The notes under the pieces: generated by a model | Told to the model about the DNA's origin: nothing | What the model saw: the letters and a program-made list of their open reading frames with translations, nothing else | The model's database searches: none | Translations under genes and position numbers: made by a program | Part shown: positions 23,574 to 32,502 of the stretch, piece by piece | Numbering within the stretch: position 1 is the stretch's first letter | How the letters are laid out: every line of letters begins with the position of its first letter | Assembly: GCF_900143625.1 (NCBI RefSeq) | Contig: NZ_FRFF01000178.1 | Span: forward strand, 1-64,000 | DNA from: Nocardiopsis sp. JB363 | GTDB lineage: Bacteria; Actinomycetota; Actinomycetes; Streptosporangiales; Streptosporangiaceae | Length of the DNA stretch: 64,000 bases | Direction: 5' to 3'

Positions 23574-25802
23574 TCACAGCCCTCCGGGCGCCCCGTGTTC
23601 GATCTCCTCGATCAGCTTGCCGCCGAGTTCGGTCTCGATGAGGACGGTTCCGCCACCGGTTCCGCCCGTGGCGTTGGAGGCACCGTTGGACGCGGCGCCC
23701 TGGTGCGGGCCGACCGCCGAAGGAGCGGCGTTGGTCGACGCGTTGTTCATGGACGGGCCGCCGTCGGATTCGGCCGGTGACGGACGCGGTCCGGACGTCT
23801 CCTCGGGACGCGCGCCCCGATCACCCTGGCCGTTCCCACCCTGGGCGCCACCGCGGGTCGGCGCCGTGGCCCCGTGGTCTTCTGGAGGCGGAGCGGCCGC
23901 CGCGTCCTCATAGGGGTCCGGCGGCGGTTCCGGACGGTCGCTGAGCAGCCGTTCCGGTGGAGGGCCCGCCGGTCGCGCCGACCCCGCGGCCTGCTCCGGC
24001 GGCGCCGCCGGGGCAGCGGACCCGGACGGGGGCTGCCCGGGGGAGGCGTCCCATCCGGCGGGTTCGGCCGGTCGCGGTGCGGGCTGGGGTCGCCGTGCCT
24101 GTGCGGCACCACCCGCCAGCGAGGGGGCCACACGCACCTCGGCGCCCAACACCTGCTGGATCGCCGCGGCGACGACCTGGTCGCTGCCGCTGTTACTGAA
24201 GCCCTTGGCCTCGTTGGGCTTGTTGAAGCCCAACAGCACGGTGTTGCCCTCGACCCCGACCGGCTGCACGTCGCTTCCGTGCAGCATCATCCAGGTGAAC
24301 CGCCGACGGCCCTTGACCGCTTCCATGATCTGATGCCAGGCGCCCTGGAGGCGACCGAAGTCCACGGGGCCACCGCCCCCACCGGCGGGCGCGTTCTGCG
24401 AGGCCGCCTGGGGACGGGAGGGCGCTGGGGCGTCCCAGCCCGAGGGCTCGTTACTTCCGGACGGGCGCGAGGCCGGTTCCGCGGGCCGCGCCGGTTCGGG
24501 CCGCGCGGCCTGCGGGGCCGGGGCGGCCGGGGGCTGCTGAACCGGTGCCGGGGCCGGTGCCGGTGGAGCCGGGGCCGCGGGCACCTGAGCCGCCGGTGCC
24601 GCCGGAGCCTGCGCCCCGGACGTCGCCGGAGCCACCGCCCCGGAGGCCAACCTGCGCTCCATCTGTTCCAGCCGGGCCAGCAGCGCGGTCTGGTCGCCGT
24701 CGGTGGCGGGCAGCAGGATGCGTGAACACAGCAGCTCAAGGAGCAGGCGCGGCGCGGTGGCGCCCCGCATCTCCGTGAGCCCCTGGTTGAGGACCTCCGC
24801 GGCCCGGGACAGCTCCGCCGGCCCCAGCCGCGAAGCCTGTTCCTTCATCTGCTCCACCGACTCCGGAGAGACGTTGACCAGGCCCTTGTCGATGGCGTCC
24901 GGAACCGCGGCGAGCACCACCAGGTCACGGAAGCGCTCCAGCAGGTCGGTGGTGAAACGGCGCGGATCGTTACCGCCCTCCACCACCCGGTCCACCAGAC
25001 CGAACACGGCGGCGCCGTCGCGTGCGCCCAAAGAGTCGACCATCTCGCCGAGCAGACTGGAGTCGGTGTAGCCCAGCAGGGACACGGCGCCCTCACGGGT
25101 GATGCCGCCCTCGTCCGAACCGGCGATCAGCTGGTCCAGGACGGAAAGGGTGTCGCGCGCCGAGCCCGCGCCCGCGCGCACCACCAGCGGAAGCGCGGCC
25201 GGGTCGTAGGACACCTCCTCCTGCTTGAGGAGGTCCTCCATGAGCTCCTTGAGGGTGCTCGGCGGGATGAGACGGAAGGGGTAGTGGTGGGTCCGCGAAC
25301 GGATCGTGCCGATGACCTTCTCGGGTTCGGTGGTCGCGAACACGAACTTCAGGTGCGGCGGGGGTTCCTCGACGAGTTTGAGCAGCGCGTTGAAACCCTC
25401 TCGGGTCACCATGTGCGCCTCGTCGATGATGTAGATCTTGTAGCGCGAGCTGACCGGCGCGAAGAAGGCCCGTTCGCGCAGGTCACGTGCGTCGTCGACA
25501 CCACCGTGGGAAGCGGCGTCGATCTCGATCACGTCGAGGCTGCCGCCGCCGTCGGGGGCGAGCGCCACACAGGAGCCGCAGGTTCCGCAGGGGTCCGGGG
25601 TCGGTCCCTGCTCACAGTTGAGGGAGCGCGCGAGGATGCGCGCGCTGGTGGTCTTGCCACAACCACGCGGTCCGCTGAAGAGGTAGGCGTGGTTGATGCG
25701 TCCGCTCCGCAGCGCCTGGCGCAGCGGGTCGGTCACGTGTTCCTGGCCGCGCACCTCACCGAACGTCGCGGGACGATACTTGCGGTACAGCGCGATGCTC
25801 AC
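23574..25802 (-). CDS. dnaX: DNA polymerase III subunits gamma and tau
   Basis: Clamp-loader ATPase of about 742 residues from GTG at 25802 (GGGGAG upstream; MSIALYRKYRP-type start as in the family). Walker A is GPRGCGKTTSAR, a four-cysteine zinc module follows (CEQGPTPDPCGTCGSC), the Walker B/DEAH-like box is IIDEAHM, and the SRC-type sensor region is GAGSARDTLSVLDQL. Domain III ends near residue 360. The rest is a long Ala/Pro/Gly-rich tau-like tail containing one conserved island (VDFGRLQGAWHQIMEAVKGR). I see no obvious slippery A run for gamma production. Confidence 0.95.
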   Translation of the reverse strand: MSIALYRKYRPATFGEVRGQEHVTDPLRQALRSGRINHAYLFSGPRGCGKTTSARILARSLNCEQGPTPDPCGTCGSCVALAPDGGGSLDVIEIDAASHGGVDDARDLRERAFFAPVSSRYKIYIIDEAHMVTREGFNALLKLVEEPPPHLKFVFATTEPEKVIGTIRSRTHHYPFRLIPPSTLKELMEDLLKQEEVSYDPAALPLVVRAGAGSARDTLSVLDQLIAGSDEGGITREGAVSLLGYTDSSLLGEMVDSLGARDGAAVFGLVDRVVEGGNDPRRFTTDLLERFRDLVVLAAVPDAIDKGLVNVSPESVEQMKEQASRLGPAELSRAAEVLNQGLTEMRGATAPRLLLELLCSRILLPATDGDQTALLARLEQMERRLASGAVAPATSGAQAPAAPAAQVPAAPAPPAPAPAPVQQPPAAPAPQAARPEPARPAEPASRPSGSNEPSGWDAPAPSRPQAASQNAPAGGGGGPVDFGRLQGAWHQIMEAVKGRRRFTWMMLHGSDVQPVGVEGNTVLLGFNKPNEAKGFSNSGSDQVVAAAIQQVLGAEVRVAPSLAGGAAQARRPQPAPRPAEPAGWDASPGQPPSGSAAPAAPPEQAAGSARPAGPPPERLLSDRPEPPPDPYEDAAAAPPPEDHGATAPTRGGAQGGNGQGDRGARPEETSGPRPSPAESDGGPSMNNASTNAAPSAVGPHQGAASNGASNATGGTGGGTVLIETELGGKLIEEIEHGAPGGL

Positions 25803-25925
25803 GGTGTGATCACTCCCCTGGTCCCTGCCACGATCCCATTCAACCCTCTGGGAGTGACAACTCGCGCCGGGTCGGGGAAACCGGGAGGGGGCGGATCCGG
25901 GGCGGGTACCCCCGAAAACAAAAAA

Positions 25926-26015
25926 GGACCCCCCGCGCACCCGCCAGAGCCCACTTATCCTTGCTGCCTTCCGGCCCTGGGGAGGTTCATAGGGTGACGC
26001 CGCACGAGGGGTCTG
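25926..26015 (-). ncRNA. ffs: Signal recognition particle RNA, small bacterial type (4.5S)
   Basis: On the minus strand about 90 bases fold into one long hairpin with complementary ends (GACCCC near the 5' end, GGGGTC at the 3' end). The tip has the SRP domain IV signature CCGGAAGGCAGCAAGG with its GGAA tetraloop and the asymmetric internal loop. A run of T (TTTTTTG on the minus strand) follows directly as terminator. It sits just upstream of dnaX, as in many actinomycetes. Exact ends are estimated. Confidence 0.9.
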
Positions 26016-26124
26016 CCTCAGAGTGTATCCGAAGCCGGCACTGCTCCCGCAACCTCCATCGAAGCGAGTTCCCACGAGGATCACCCGTTCGAAGCACCCG
26101 CCCAAAGCCTGTACAGTTGCTCTC

Positions 26125-26209
26125 GGAGGATTCGCCTAGTGGCCTAGGGCGCACGCTTGGAAAGCGTGTTGGGGGCAACCCCTCAAGGGTTCGAATCCCT
26201 TATCCTCCG
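26125..26209 (+). tRNA. tRNA-Ser (GGA anticodon)
   Basis: An 85-base class II tRNA with acceptor GGAGGAT pairing with ATCCTCC, discriminator G, D arm TTCGCCTAGTGGCCTAG, anticodon loop CTTGGAAAG (GGA, reads UCC/UCU), a long variable arm and the T loop GGTTCGAATCC. CCA is not encoded. Confidence 0.95.
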
Positions 26210-26214
26210 CCGAG

Positions 26215-26267
26215 CGGCCCGTTCTGGTCGACGACTCACGTCGTCTTCCCGGACGGGCCGTAATTTT
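26215..26267 (+). terminator. Terminator of tRNA-Ser(GGA)
   Basis: CGGCCCGT pairs with ACGGGCCG at the base of a longer hairpin (inner GACGACTCACGTCGTC) and is followed by AATTTTTTC. Confidence 0.8.
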
Positions 26268-26321
26268 TTCCCAGGGGGACGACCCCCTGGAACCCCCGCC
26301 AAGCAGGCCCATCAGGGCGGA

Positions 26322-26356
26322 CGAAGGCCCCGATCGCAACGCGATCGGGGCCTTCG
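26322..26356. terminator. Terminator of the pyruvate oxidase gene
   Basis: A perfect 16-bp stem (CGAAGGCCCCGATCGC and complement) around AAC, 31 bases beyond the end of the minus-strand gene. The plus-strand side is followed by a weak T-rich stretch. Confidence 0.75.
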
Positions 26357-26387
26357 TCGTTTTCGGAGCCGATCCGGGGCCGGACGG

Positions 26388-28127
26388 TCAGGGCCGGGGG
26401 ATGTTGCGGAGGTTGGATCGGGCGAGGTCGATCATCGCGCCCACTCCGCCCTGGAGGACCGTTCGTCCCGCCGAGAGGGCGAACCCGGTGATCTGGTCGG
26501 CGGTGATCCGCGAGGGCACCGACAGCGCGTTCGGGTCGGTGATCACGTCCACCAGCACCGGCCCGTCGTCCGACAGGGCGTCCTCCAGCGCCGCTCGTAC
26601 CTCGCGGGGGTCCTCCACCCGGATCGACCGCATGCCCACGGCCTCGGCCACCGCCGCGTAGTCCACCGGCGGATGGTCGGTCTGAAAGGCCGGCATGCCG
26701 TCCACCATCATCTCCAGCCGCACCATGCCGAGCGAGGAGTTGTTGAACACCACCGTCGTGATCGGCAGGCCGTGCTGCTGGACGGTGATCAGCTCACCGA
26801 GGAGCATGCTCAGGCCGCCGTCCCCGGACATGGAGACGATCCGGCGGCCCGGGGCCGCGTAGGCGGCGCCGATCGCGTGCGGCAGGGCGTTGGCCATGGT
26901 GCCGTGGGTGAAGGAACCGATGACGCGCCGGCTGCCGTTCGGGGTGACGTACCGGGCCGCCCACACGTTGTTCATGCCGGTGTCGACGGTGAAGACGGCG
27001 TCGTCGGGCGCGGCCTCATCGAGGTGGCGGGCCACGTACTCGGGGTGGATCGGGGTGTGGTCCTCGATGTTCTTGGTGTAGGCGTCCACCACCCGGGTCA
27101 GGGCGCGTTCGTGCCGGCGGAGCATCTCGTCGAGGAAGCGCACGTCGCTCTTGGCACGGACCACCGGACGCAGGGCACGCAGGGTGGCGGCGACGTCGCC
27201 CTGCACCCCCAGTTTCAGGGGGACGCGACGGCCCAGCCGACGCGGGTCGTGGTCCACCTGGACGACGTTCTTCTTGGGCAGGAAGTCGTCGTAGGGAAAG
27301 TCGCAGCCCAGCAGGATGGTGAGGTCGGCCTCTTGGAGGGCGTCGTAGCAGGCCCCATAGCCGAGAAGGCCGATCATGCCGACGTCGTGGGGGTTGTCGT
27401 ACTGGATCCATTCCTTGCCGCGCAGGGTGTGCCCGACCGGGGCCTTGAGCTTCCCGGCGAGCTCGATGACCTCCTCGTGTGCGCCGCGGACCCCGGCACC
27501 GCAGAACAGGGCGACCTTGTCGGCCTCGTTGATCCGCCGGGCAAGCTCGCGCACGTCGTCCTCACCGGGCCAGGCCGTGGCGCTGCCGGCGGTGACGGGG
27601 GTGTCGTCGGCGGGACCGTTCGCCTTCTGCCCGGCGACGTCACCGGGCAGGACGAGGACGGCCACGCCGGGAGTTCCGAGGGCGTGCTGGACGGCCACAC
27701 GTGCCAGACGGGGCATCTGGTCCGGATGGGTGACGAGTTCACGGAACTCGGTGACGTCGGCGAAGAGCCGCTCGGGGTGGGTCTCCTGGAAGAAGCCGGT
27801 ACCGATCTGGTGTGAGGGGATGTGCGAGGCGAGGGCCAGCACGGGCGCCCCGCTGCGCTGAGCGTCGTAGAGCCCTTGGATCAGGTGGGTGTTGCCGGGG
27901 CCGCAGGAGCCCGCGCACACCGCGAGCCGACCGTCGATCTGCGCCTGAGCGGCGGCGGCGAAGGCCGCGGTCTCCTCGTTGCGGACGTGGATCCATTCGA
28001 TGCCGTCGACCTCACGCACCGCGTCCACCACCGGGTTGAGGCTGTCCCCCACCACCCCGTAGATCCGGGTGACCCCGGCGGCGATCAGGGTGCGGACGAG
28101 CTGTTCGGCGACGGTGTTCCTGCTCAA
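26388..28127 (-). CDS. poxB: Pyruvate oxidase / quinone-dependent pyruvate dehydrogenase (PoxB-like)
   Basis: ThDP- and FAD-dependent flavoenzyme of about 579 residues that converts pyruvate to acetate and CO2 with electrons passed to the membrane quinone pool. The N-terminal PYR domain starts near VAEQLVRTLIAAGVTRIYGV and carries the catalytic glutamate in RNEETAAFAAAAQ. The central domain has the FAD-binding block GLLGYGACYDALQEADLTIL. The C-terminal PP domain has GDGGLSMLLGELITVQQHGL and FNNSSLG. The TTG at 28127 is chosen because GGAGG is six bases upstream; upstream in-frame codons look non-coding. It may provide acetate formation next to the PDH complex encoded at 5.9-9.4 kb. Confidence 0.88.
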   Translation of the reverse strand: MSRNTVAEQLVRTLIAAGVTRIYGVVGDSLNPVVDAVREVDGIEWIHVRNEETAAFAAAAQAQIDGRLAVCAGSCGPGNTHLIQGLYDAQRSGAPVLALASHIPSHQIGTGFFQETHPERLFADVTEFRELVTHPDQMPRLARVAVQHALGTPGVAVLVLPGDVAGQKANGPADDTPVTAGSATAWPGEDDVRELARRINEADKVALFCGAGVRGAHEEVIELAGKLKAPVGHTLRGKEWIQYDNPHDVGMIGLLGYGACYDALQEADLTILLGCDFPYDDFLPKKNVVQVDHDPRRLGRRVPLKLGVQGDVAATLRALRPVVRAKSDVRFLDEMLRRHERALTRVVDAYTKNIEDHTPIHPEYVARHLDEAAPDDAVFTVDTGMNNVWAARYVTPNGSRRVIGSFTHGTMANALPHAIGAAYAAPGRRIVSMSGDGGLSMLLGELITVQQHGLPITTVVFNNSSLGMVRLEMMVDGMPAFQTDHPPVDYAAVAEAVGMRSIRVEDPREVRAALEDALSDDGPVLVDVITDPNALSVPSRITADQITGFALSAGRTVLQGGVGAMIDLARSNLRNIPRP

Positions 28128-28314
28128 GACGGACCTCCCGGAGACGCGGTACGACCGGGGACGCGCGCCCCCGTCCAACGCTAGGAGTGCCCTACCCCGA
28201 TCGCCCGCACCGCCACACCACGAGGGAAGGCCCGCCCGCGTCGCCCCTCCCCCCGCGAGACGACTCCGAGACGGAGGAGTAGTTTGCCTGAGGACCGAAG
28301 AAAGGGGACCCGGT

Positions 28315-29091
28315 ATGCGGTGGGACGGGGATCTGCGTTATGTCGCCCTCGGCGACAGCCAGACCGAGGGTGTCGGCGACGGTGACGAGAGCACGGGTTA
28401 TCGGGGGTGGGCCGACCGGTTCGCCGAACACATGGTCGAGGCCGGAGCCCGGGTCGAATACGCCAACCTGGCGGTACGCGGCCGCTTGGCCGGACAGGTG
28501 CGCGCCGAACAGTTGGAACAGGCGCTGGCACTGCGTCCGGACGTCGCGACGGTGTTCGCGGGGGTCAACGACCTGATCCGCCCCGGGTACGACCCCGACA
28601 TCGTGGTCGGTCACCTGGAGACGATGTTCGCCGAGCTGACCGCCGCGGGCGCCAAAGTCGCCACCCTGACCTTCCCGGACATCACGAAGATCGCCCCTCT
28701 GACCAGGCCGCTGCTGCCGCGGGTCCTGGACTTCAACGACCGGGTGCGCGCCGCCGCCGCCCGCCACGACGTCGCGGTGGCCGACTGCTTCCGCCACGCG
28801 GTCTCCACGGACCGCCGGCTGTGGGCCCCGGACCGGTTGCACTGCTCCTCCGAGGGACACCGGAGGATCGCCGGGGCGGTGGCCCACGCGATGGAGCTGC
28901 CGGGCGCGGACATCACCTGGGCCGACCCGCTTCCCCCGTTGCGCTCTCCGGCCGCCGTGACCCGGATGTACGACGAGGTCACCTGGTTGGGTTCGTTCCT
29001 GGGTCCCTGGGTCGCACGCCGGATCCGTGGTCGTTCCTCCGGTGACGGTCGTGTCGCCAAGCGTCCCGAACTCCTTCCGCTGATTCCCTGA
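28315..29091 (+). CDS. SGNH/GDSL-type hydrolase
   Basis: A predicted esterase or lipase of 258 residues without a signal peptide. Block I has the nucleophile serine in YVALGDSQTEGVGD, block II glycine in LAVRGRLAG, block III GVNDL with the catalytic asparagine, and block V is DRLHCSSEGH with the Asp and His pair. These are the four SGNH residues. AAAGGGGAC stands before the ATG. The C-terminal 40 residues are outside the fold and basic (GPWVARRIRGRSSG). Substrate unknown; related cytoplasmic enzymes are common in streptomycetes. Confidence 0.87.
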   Translation: MRWDGDLRYVALGDSQTEGVGDGDESTGYRGWADRFAEHMVEAGARVEYANLAVRGRLAGQVRAEQLEQALALRPDVATVFAGVNDLIRPGYDPDIVVGHLETMFAELTAAGAKVATLTFPDITKIAPLTRPLLPRVLDFNDRVRAAAARHDVAVADCFRHAVSTDRRLWAPDRLHCSSEGHRRIAGAVAHAMELPGADITWADPLPPLRSPAAVTRMYDEVTWLGSFLGPWVARRIRGRSSGDGRVAKRPELLPLIP

Positions 29092-29107
29092 CCGACCCTG
29101 GTCGGTC
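29090..29107 (+). terminator. Hairpin directly after the SGNH hydrolase stop
   Basis: GACCGAC-CCTG-GTCGGTC overlaps the stop codon. The stem is short and has no long T tract. Confidence 0.5.
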
Positions 29108-29143
29108 CCCGTCCTTTCTCGGAGGCGGAATCTCGATATCTTT

Positions 29144-29157
29144 TGCAACTTGTTGCA
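29144..29157 (+). promoter_or_regulatory. Palindromic site in the promoter of the FadH-like gene
   Basis: TGCAAC-TT-GTTGCA is a perfect inverted repeat ending in a -10-like CATAAT (29156-29161). The AT content here is high for this genome. A repressor bound here would block the promoter. The downstream PadR regulator is one candidate; a MarR or TetR protein from elsewhere is another. Confidence 0.55.
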
Positions 29158-29212
29158 TAATGAGGAGAGGTCGGCCGGACACCGACCGAGAGGCCCCGCG
29201 CGAGGAGAGACG

Positions 29213-31228
29213 ATGAGCGACTACCCCCACCTTCTGGAACCCCTGGACCTGGGTTTCACCACCCTTGAGAACCGCGTGATCATGGGTTCCATGCACGTCG
29301 GATTGGAGGAGGCCCCCAACGGTTTCGAGAGGATGGCCGCCTTCTACGCCGAACGTGCCCGCGGCGGCGTCGGCCTGATCGTCACCGGTGGCATCGCCCC
29401 CAACCCCGAGGGCGCCACCTACACCGGCAGCGCCAAACTCACCAACGACGAGGAGGTCGCCGAACACCGCCTCATCACCGAGGCCGTGCACCGCGACGGC
29501 GGCCGGATCGCCATGCAGATCCTGCACACCGGCCGCTACGCCTTCAGTGAGGACTCCGTCTCCGCCAGCGCCGTCCAGGCGCCGATCAACCCCTTCGTGC
29601 CGCACGCCCTCACCGATGAGGAGATCGAGCGCACCATCGAGGACTTCGCCCGCTGCGCCGAACTCGCCCAGCGCGCCGGGTACGACGGCGTCGAGGTCAT
29701 GGGCTCCGAGGGCTACCTCATCAACCAGTTCATCGCCCCCGCCACCAACAAGCGCGAGGACCGCTGGGGCGGCTCCTTCGAGAACCGGACTCGTCTGCCC
29801 CTGGAAATCCTCCGCCGGGTCCGCGAGCGCGTGGGCACCGACTTCATCGTCATCTACCGTCTGTCCATGCTGGACCTGGTCCCCGACGGATCCACCTTCG
29901 ACGAGGTCGTCGAACTCGGCCGTCTGGTGGAGAACGCCGGCGCCGACATCATCAACACCGGCATCGGCTGGCACGAGGCCCGCGTGCCCACCATCGCCAC
30001 TTCCGTGCCGCGCGGCGCCTACACCTGGATCACCGAGCGGCTCAAGAAGGAACTGTCCGTCCCGCTGGTGGCGGTCAACCGCATCAACACCCCCGAGGTC
30101 GCCGAACGCATCATCGCCGACGGCCAGGCCGATATGGTCTCCCTCGCCCGTCCGATGCTCGCCGACGCCGACTTCGTCGCCAAGGCCGCGGCGGGCGCCG
30201 CCGAGGAGATCAACACCTGCATCGGCTGCAACCAGGCCTGCCTGGACCACACGTTCAGCCTCAAGATCACCTCCTGCCTGGTGAACCCGCGCGCCTGCCA
30301 CGAGACCGAACTCGTCCTGTCCCCCACCAAGACCCGCAAGAACGTCGCCGTGGTCGGCGCCGGTCCCGCCGGTCTCGCCTTCTCCGTCTCCGCCGCGAGC
30401 GTCGGCCACACCGTCACCCTGTTCGACGCCGCCGCCGAGATCGGTGGCCAGCTCAACATGGCCCGCCGCGTGCCCGGTAAGGAGGAGTTCGACGAGACCC
30501 TCCGCTACTACCGCGTGCAGCTCGACAAGCACGGCGTGGACGTACGCCTGAACACCTGGGTCGCCGCCGCCGACCTGGAGGGCTACGACGAGGTGGTCGT
30601 CGCGACCGGCGTCGCCCCGCGGACCCCCGAGATCCCCGGCGTCGACCACCCCAGCGTGGTCGGCTACGTGGACGTGCTGCGCGGCGGAGCCGAGGTCGGT
30701 GAGAAGGTCGCGATCATCGGCGCCGGCGGCATCGGCTTCGACGTCGCGGAGTTCCTCACCGACACCGGTGAGGAGGCGAGCCAGGACCCCGAGGCCTTCT
30801 TCCGCCAGTGGGGAGTGGACCTCGACTACAAGGAACGCGGTGGCCTGCGCGCCCCCGAGCGCGTCACCCCGCCCCGCAAGGTCCACTTGCTACAGCGCAA
30901 GACCACCAAGGTCGGCAAGGGTCTGGGCAAGACCACCGGGTGGATCCACCGCCTCGAACTGCGTCACCGTGACGTGGAGATGGTCGCCGGAGCCGAATAC
31001 CACCGGATCGATGACGACGGCCTGCACCTGACCGTGGACGGCGAGGAGCGCGTGCTCGACGTCGACACCGTCGTGTTGTGCTCCGGGCAGGACCCGCGCC
31101 GCGATCTCGCCGACGAGCTCGTCGCGGCCGGCCGCACCGCGCACGTGATCGGTGGCGCCGACGTGGCCGCCGAACTCGACGCCAAGCGCGCCATCAAGCA
31201 GGGCACCGAACTCGCCGCCGCCCTGTGA
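29213..31228 (+). CDS. FadH-like NADH:flavin oxidoreductase with FeS and FAD domains (2,4-dienoyl-CoA reductase family)
   Basis: A 671-residue enzyme with three parts. Residues 1-340 are an FMN TIM barrel (FTTLENRVIMGSMHVGLEEA, AMQILHTGRYAF, VEVMGSEGYLINQF). A [4Fe-4S] cluster site follows with cysteines in NTCIGCNQACLDHTF and the next cysteine in ITSCLVNPR. The C-terminal half has two dinucleotide folds (VAVVGAGPAGLAFSVSAASV for FAD and VAIIGAGGIGFDVAEFL for NADPH). This layout matches bacterial 2,4-dienoyl-CoA reductase and trimethylamine dehydrogenase relatives. MSDYPHLLEPL-type start at 29213 has CGAGGAGAG upstream. A PadR gene follows after a terminator. Confidence 0.9.
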   Translation: MSDYPHLLEPLDLGFTTLENRVIMGSMHVGLEEAPNGFERMAAFYAERARGGVGLIVTGGIAPNPEGATYTGSAKLTNDEEVAEHRLITEAVHRDGGRIAMQILHTGRYAFSEDSVSASAVQAPINPFVPHALTDEEIERTIEDFARCAELAQRAGYDGVEVMGSEGYLINQFIAPATNKREDRWGGSFENRTRLPLEILRRVRERVGTDFIVIYRLSMLDLVPDGSTFDEVVELGRLVENAGADIINTGIGWHEARVPTIATSVPRGAYTWITERLKKELSVPLVAVNRINTPEVAERIIADGQADMVSLARPMLADADFVAKAAAGAAEEINTCIGCNQACLDHTFSLKITSCLVNPRACHETELVLSPTKTRKNVAVVGAGPAGLAFSVSAASVGHTVTLFDAAAEIGGQLNMARRVPGKEEFDETLRYYRVQLDKHGVDVRLNTWVAAADLEGYDEVVVATGVAPRTPEIPGVDHPSVVGYVDVLRGGAEVGEKVAIIGAGGIGFDVAEFLTDTGEEASQDPEAFFRQWGVDLDYKERGGLRAPERVTPPRKVHLLQRKTTKVGKGLGKTTGWIHRLELRHRDVEMVAGAEYHRIDDDGLHLTVDGEERVLDVDTVVLCSGQDPRRDLADELVAAGRTAHVIGGADVAAELDAKRAIKQGTELAAAL

Positions 31229-31233
31229 CCCCC

Positions 31234-31264
31234 GTGGCCGCGGACCCGACCGGTCCGCGGCCAC
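31234..31264 (+). terminator. Terminator of the FadH-like gene
   Basis: GTGGCCGCGGACC pairs perfectly with GGTCCGCGGCCAC around CCGAC, six bases after the stop codon. Confidence 0.8.
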
Positions 31265-31271
31265 CCCTTCC

Positions 31272-31277
31272 TAGAAT
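31272..31277 (+). promoter_or_regulatory. Leaderless promoter (-10 box) of the PadR gene
   Basis: TAGAAT ends exactly six bases before the ATG at 31284, so transcription should start at or next to the start codon. No ribosome site is present. Confidence 0.55.
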
Positions 31278-31283
31278 GCGCAC

Positions 31284-31850
31284 ATGTCCCTGCCCCACGC
31301 GATCCTCACCGCCCTGTTGGAGAAGCCCTCCTCGGGCCTGGAACTGACCCGACGCTTCGACCGCTCCATCGGGTACTTCTGGTCCGCCACCCACCAGCAG
31401 ATCTACCGCGAACTGGGGAAGTTGGAGAGGGCCGAGCTGATCCGGGCCCTGCCCACCGACTCCCCCACCCGAGGGCAACGCAAGGCGTACGAGGTGCTGG
31501 CCGCGGGCCGGACCGAGCTGGAGCGCTGGGTGCACGAGGCCGAGCAGCCCCGTTCCCTGCGCGACACCTTGATGCTGCGGGTGCGCGCCACCGGGGTCGT
31601 GGGGGTGGACTCCGGCTTCGTGGCCGAGCTGCGTCGGCACCGTGAACTGCACGGCGAACGACTCACCGAGTACCGCGATTTCCAGCGGCGTGACACCGAC
31701 CGTGGTCGAGGGACCGAACGCGACCGGGTCCAGGGACTGGTCCTGCAGGGCGGTGTCGAACTGGAGGAGTTCTGGGTGAACTGGCTGGACAAGGCCATCG
31801 CCGAACTCGGGGAGACCGAGGATCCGACAGGCGACACGAACCCGTCCTGA
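31284..31850 (+). CDS. PadR-family transcriptional regulator
   Basis: A 188-residue regulator. The N-terminal PadR winged helix is clear (HAILTALLEKPSSGLELTRR, then YFWSATHQQIYRELGKLERA, then RGQRKAYEVLAAGRTELERW). The C-terminal half is helical and probably forms the dimer (VAELRRHRELHGERLTEYRD). It stands behind the FadH-like gene and may control it through the dyad at 29144-29157, but PadR operators vary, so this is only an inference. Confidence 0.87.
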   Translation: MSLPHAILTALLEKPSSGLELTRRFDRSIGYFWSATHQQIYRELGKLERAELIRALPTDSPTRGQRKAYEVLAAGRTELERWVHEAEQPRSLRDTLMLRVRATGVVGVDSGFVAELRRHRELHGERLTEYRDFQRRDTDRGRGTERDRVQGLVLQGGVELEEFWVNWLDKAIAELGETEDPTGDTNPS

Positions 31851-31866
31851 AAGCCCTTCGGGCAAG

Positions 31867-31896
31867 AAAAAACCGCCCCCGGCGGACCGGGGGCGG
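31867..31896 (-). terminator. Rho-independent terminator of tRNA-Ser(CGA)
   Basis: On the minus strand a CCGCCCCCGG / CCGGGGGCGG stem runs into TTTTTT, eight bases after the tRNA 3' end. It should also limit PadR transcription from the other side. Confidence 0.88.
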
Positions 31897-31903
31897 CTGG
31901 TGG

Positions 31904-31988
31904 CGGTGGAGGAGGGATTTGAACCCTCGAAGGGTTGCCCCTTACCCGCTTTCGAGGCGGGCGCCATCGGCCACTAGGCGACTCCACC
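31904..31988 (-). tRNA. tRNA-Ser (CGA anticodon)
   Basis: An 85-base class II tRNA on the minus strand: acceptor GGTGGAG/CTCCACC, discriminator G, anticodon loop CCTCGAAAG (CGA, reads UCG), long variable arm, T loop GGTTCAAATCC. CCA is not encoded. It starts 10 bases after the end of tadA, so it may be processed from a tadA read-through transcript. Confidence 0.95.
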
Positions 31989-31998
31989 GAGAGGAACT

Positions 31999-32502
31999 CT
32001 ACCGGATCCGACGCCGTGCGAAAAACCGAGTGAGCAGATCCGAACACCTGAGGGCCACGTTTTCACTGATCAGATCGGGTGGAACGACTTCAGGACGGTG
32101 GTTCTGCCGGGGGTCGCGGAGCAGGTCCCACATCGAACCGACCGCACCCGCCTTCACGTCCCGGGCTCCGTAGATCAGGCGATCCACCCGGGAGAGCACT
32201 GTGGCACCGGCGCACATCACACAGGGTTCCAGGGTCACCACCAGGGTGCAGCCGCTCAGACGCCACTCACCGTGCGCCTCGGCGGCGGCTCGCAGGGCCA
32301 GCACCTCCGCGTGCCCGGTCGGGTCGCCCGTGGCCTCACGTTCATTGTGGCCGCGCCCCAGCACCGTCGTCCCGTCGGGCCCCAACACGATCGCGCCCAC
32401 GGGCACATCATCGGTCTCCAAGGCACGTTCCGCCTCGACCAGGGCTTCGAGCATCGCCGAGTCGGCCGCCGCGCGGTCGAGCCCGGGAAGAGCGCCCGTC
32501 AC
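31999..32502 (-). CDS. tadA: tRNA-specific adenosine deaminase
   Basis: Zinc enzyme of 167 residues that deaminates A34 to inosine in tRNA-Arg(ACG). The cytidine-deaminase-fold motifs are complete: HAEVLALRAAAE with the zinc histidine and catalytic glutamate, and PCVMCAGA with the two zinc cysteines. RGHNEREATGDPTGHAE and the SMWDLLRDPRQNHRPEV region are typical of TadA. The GTG start overlaps the stop of the upstream gene (GTGA), coupling it to the associated protein. Confidence 0.93.
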   Translation of the reverse strand: MTGALPGLDRAAADSAMLEALVEAERALETDDVPVGAIVLGPDGTTVLGRGHNEREATGDPTGHAEVLALRAAAEAHGEWRLSGCTLVVTLEPCVMCAGATVLSRVDRLIYGARDVKAGAVGSMWDLLRDPRQNHRPEVVPPDLISENVALRCSDLLTRFFARRRIR

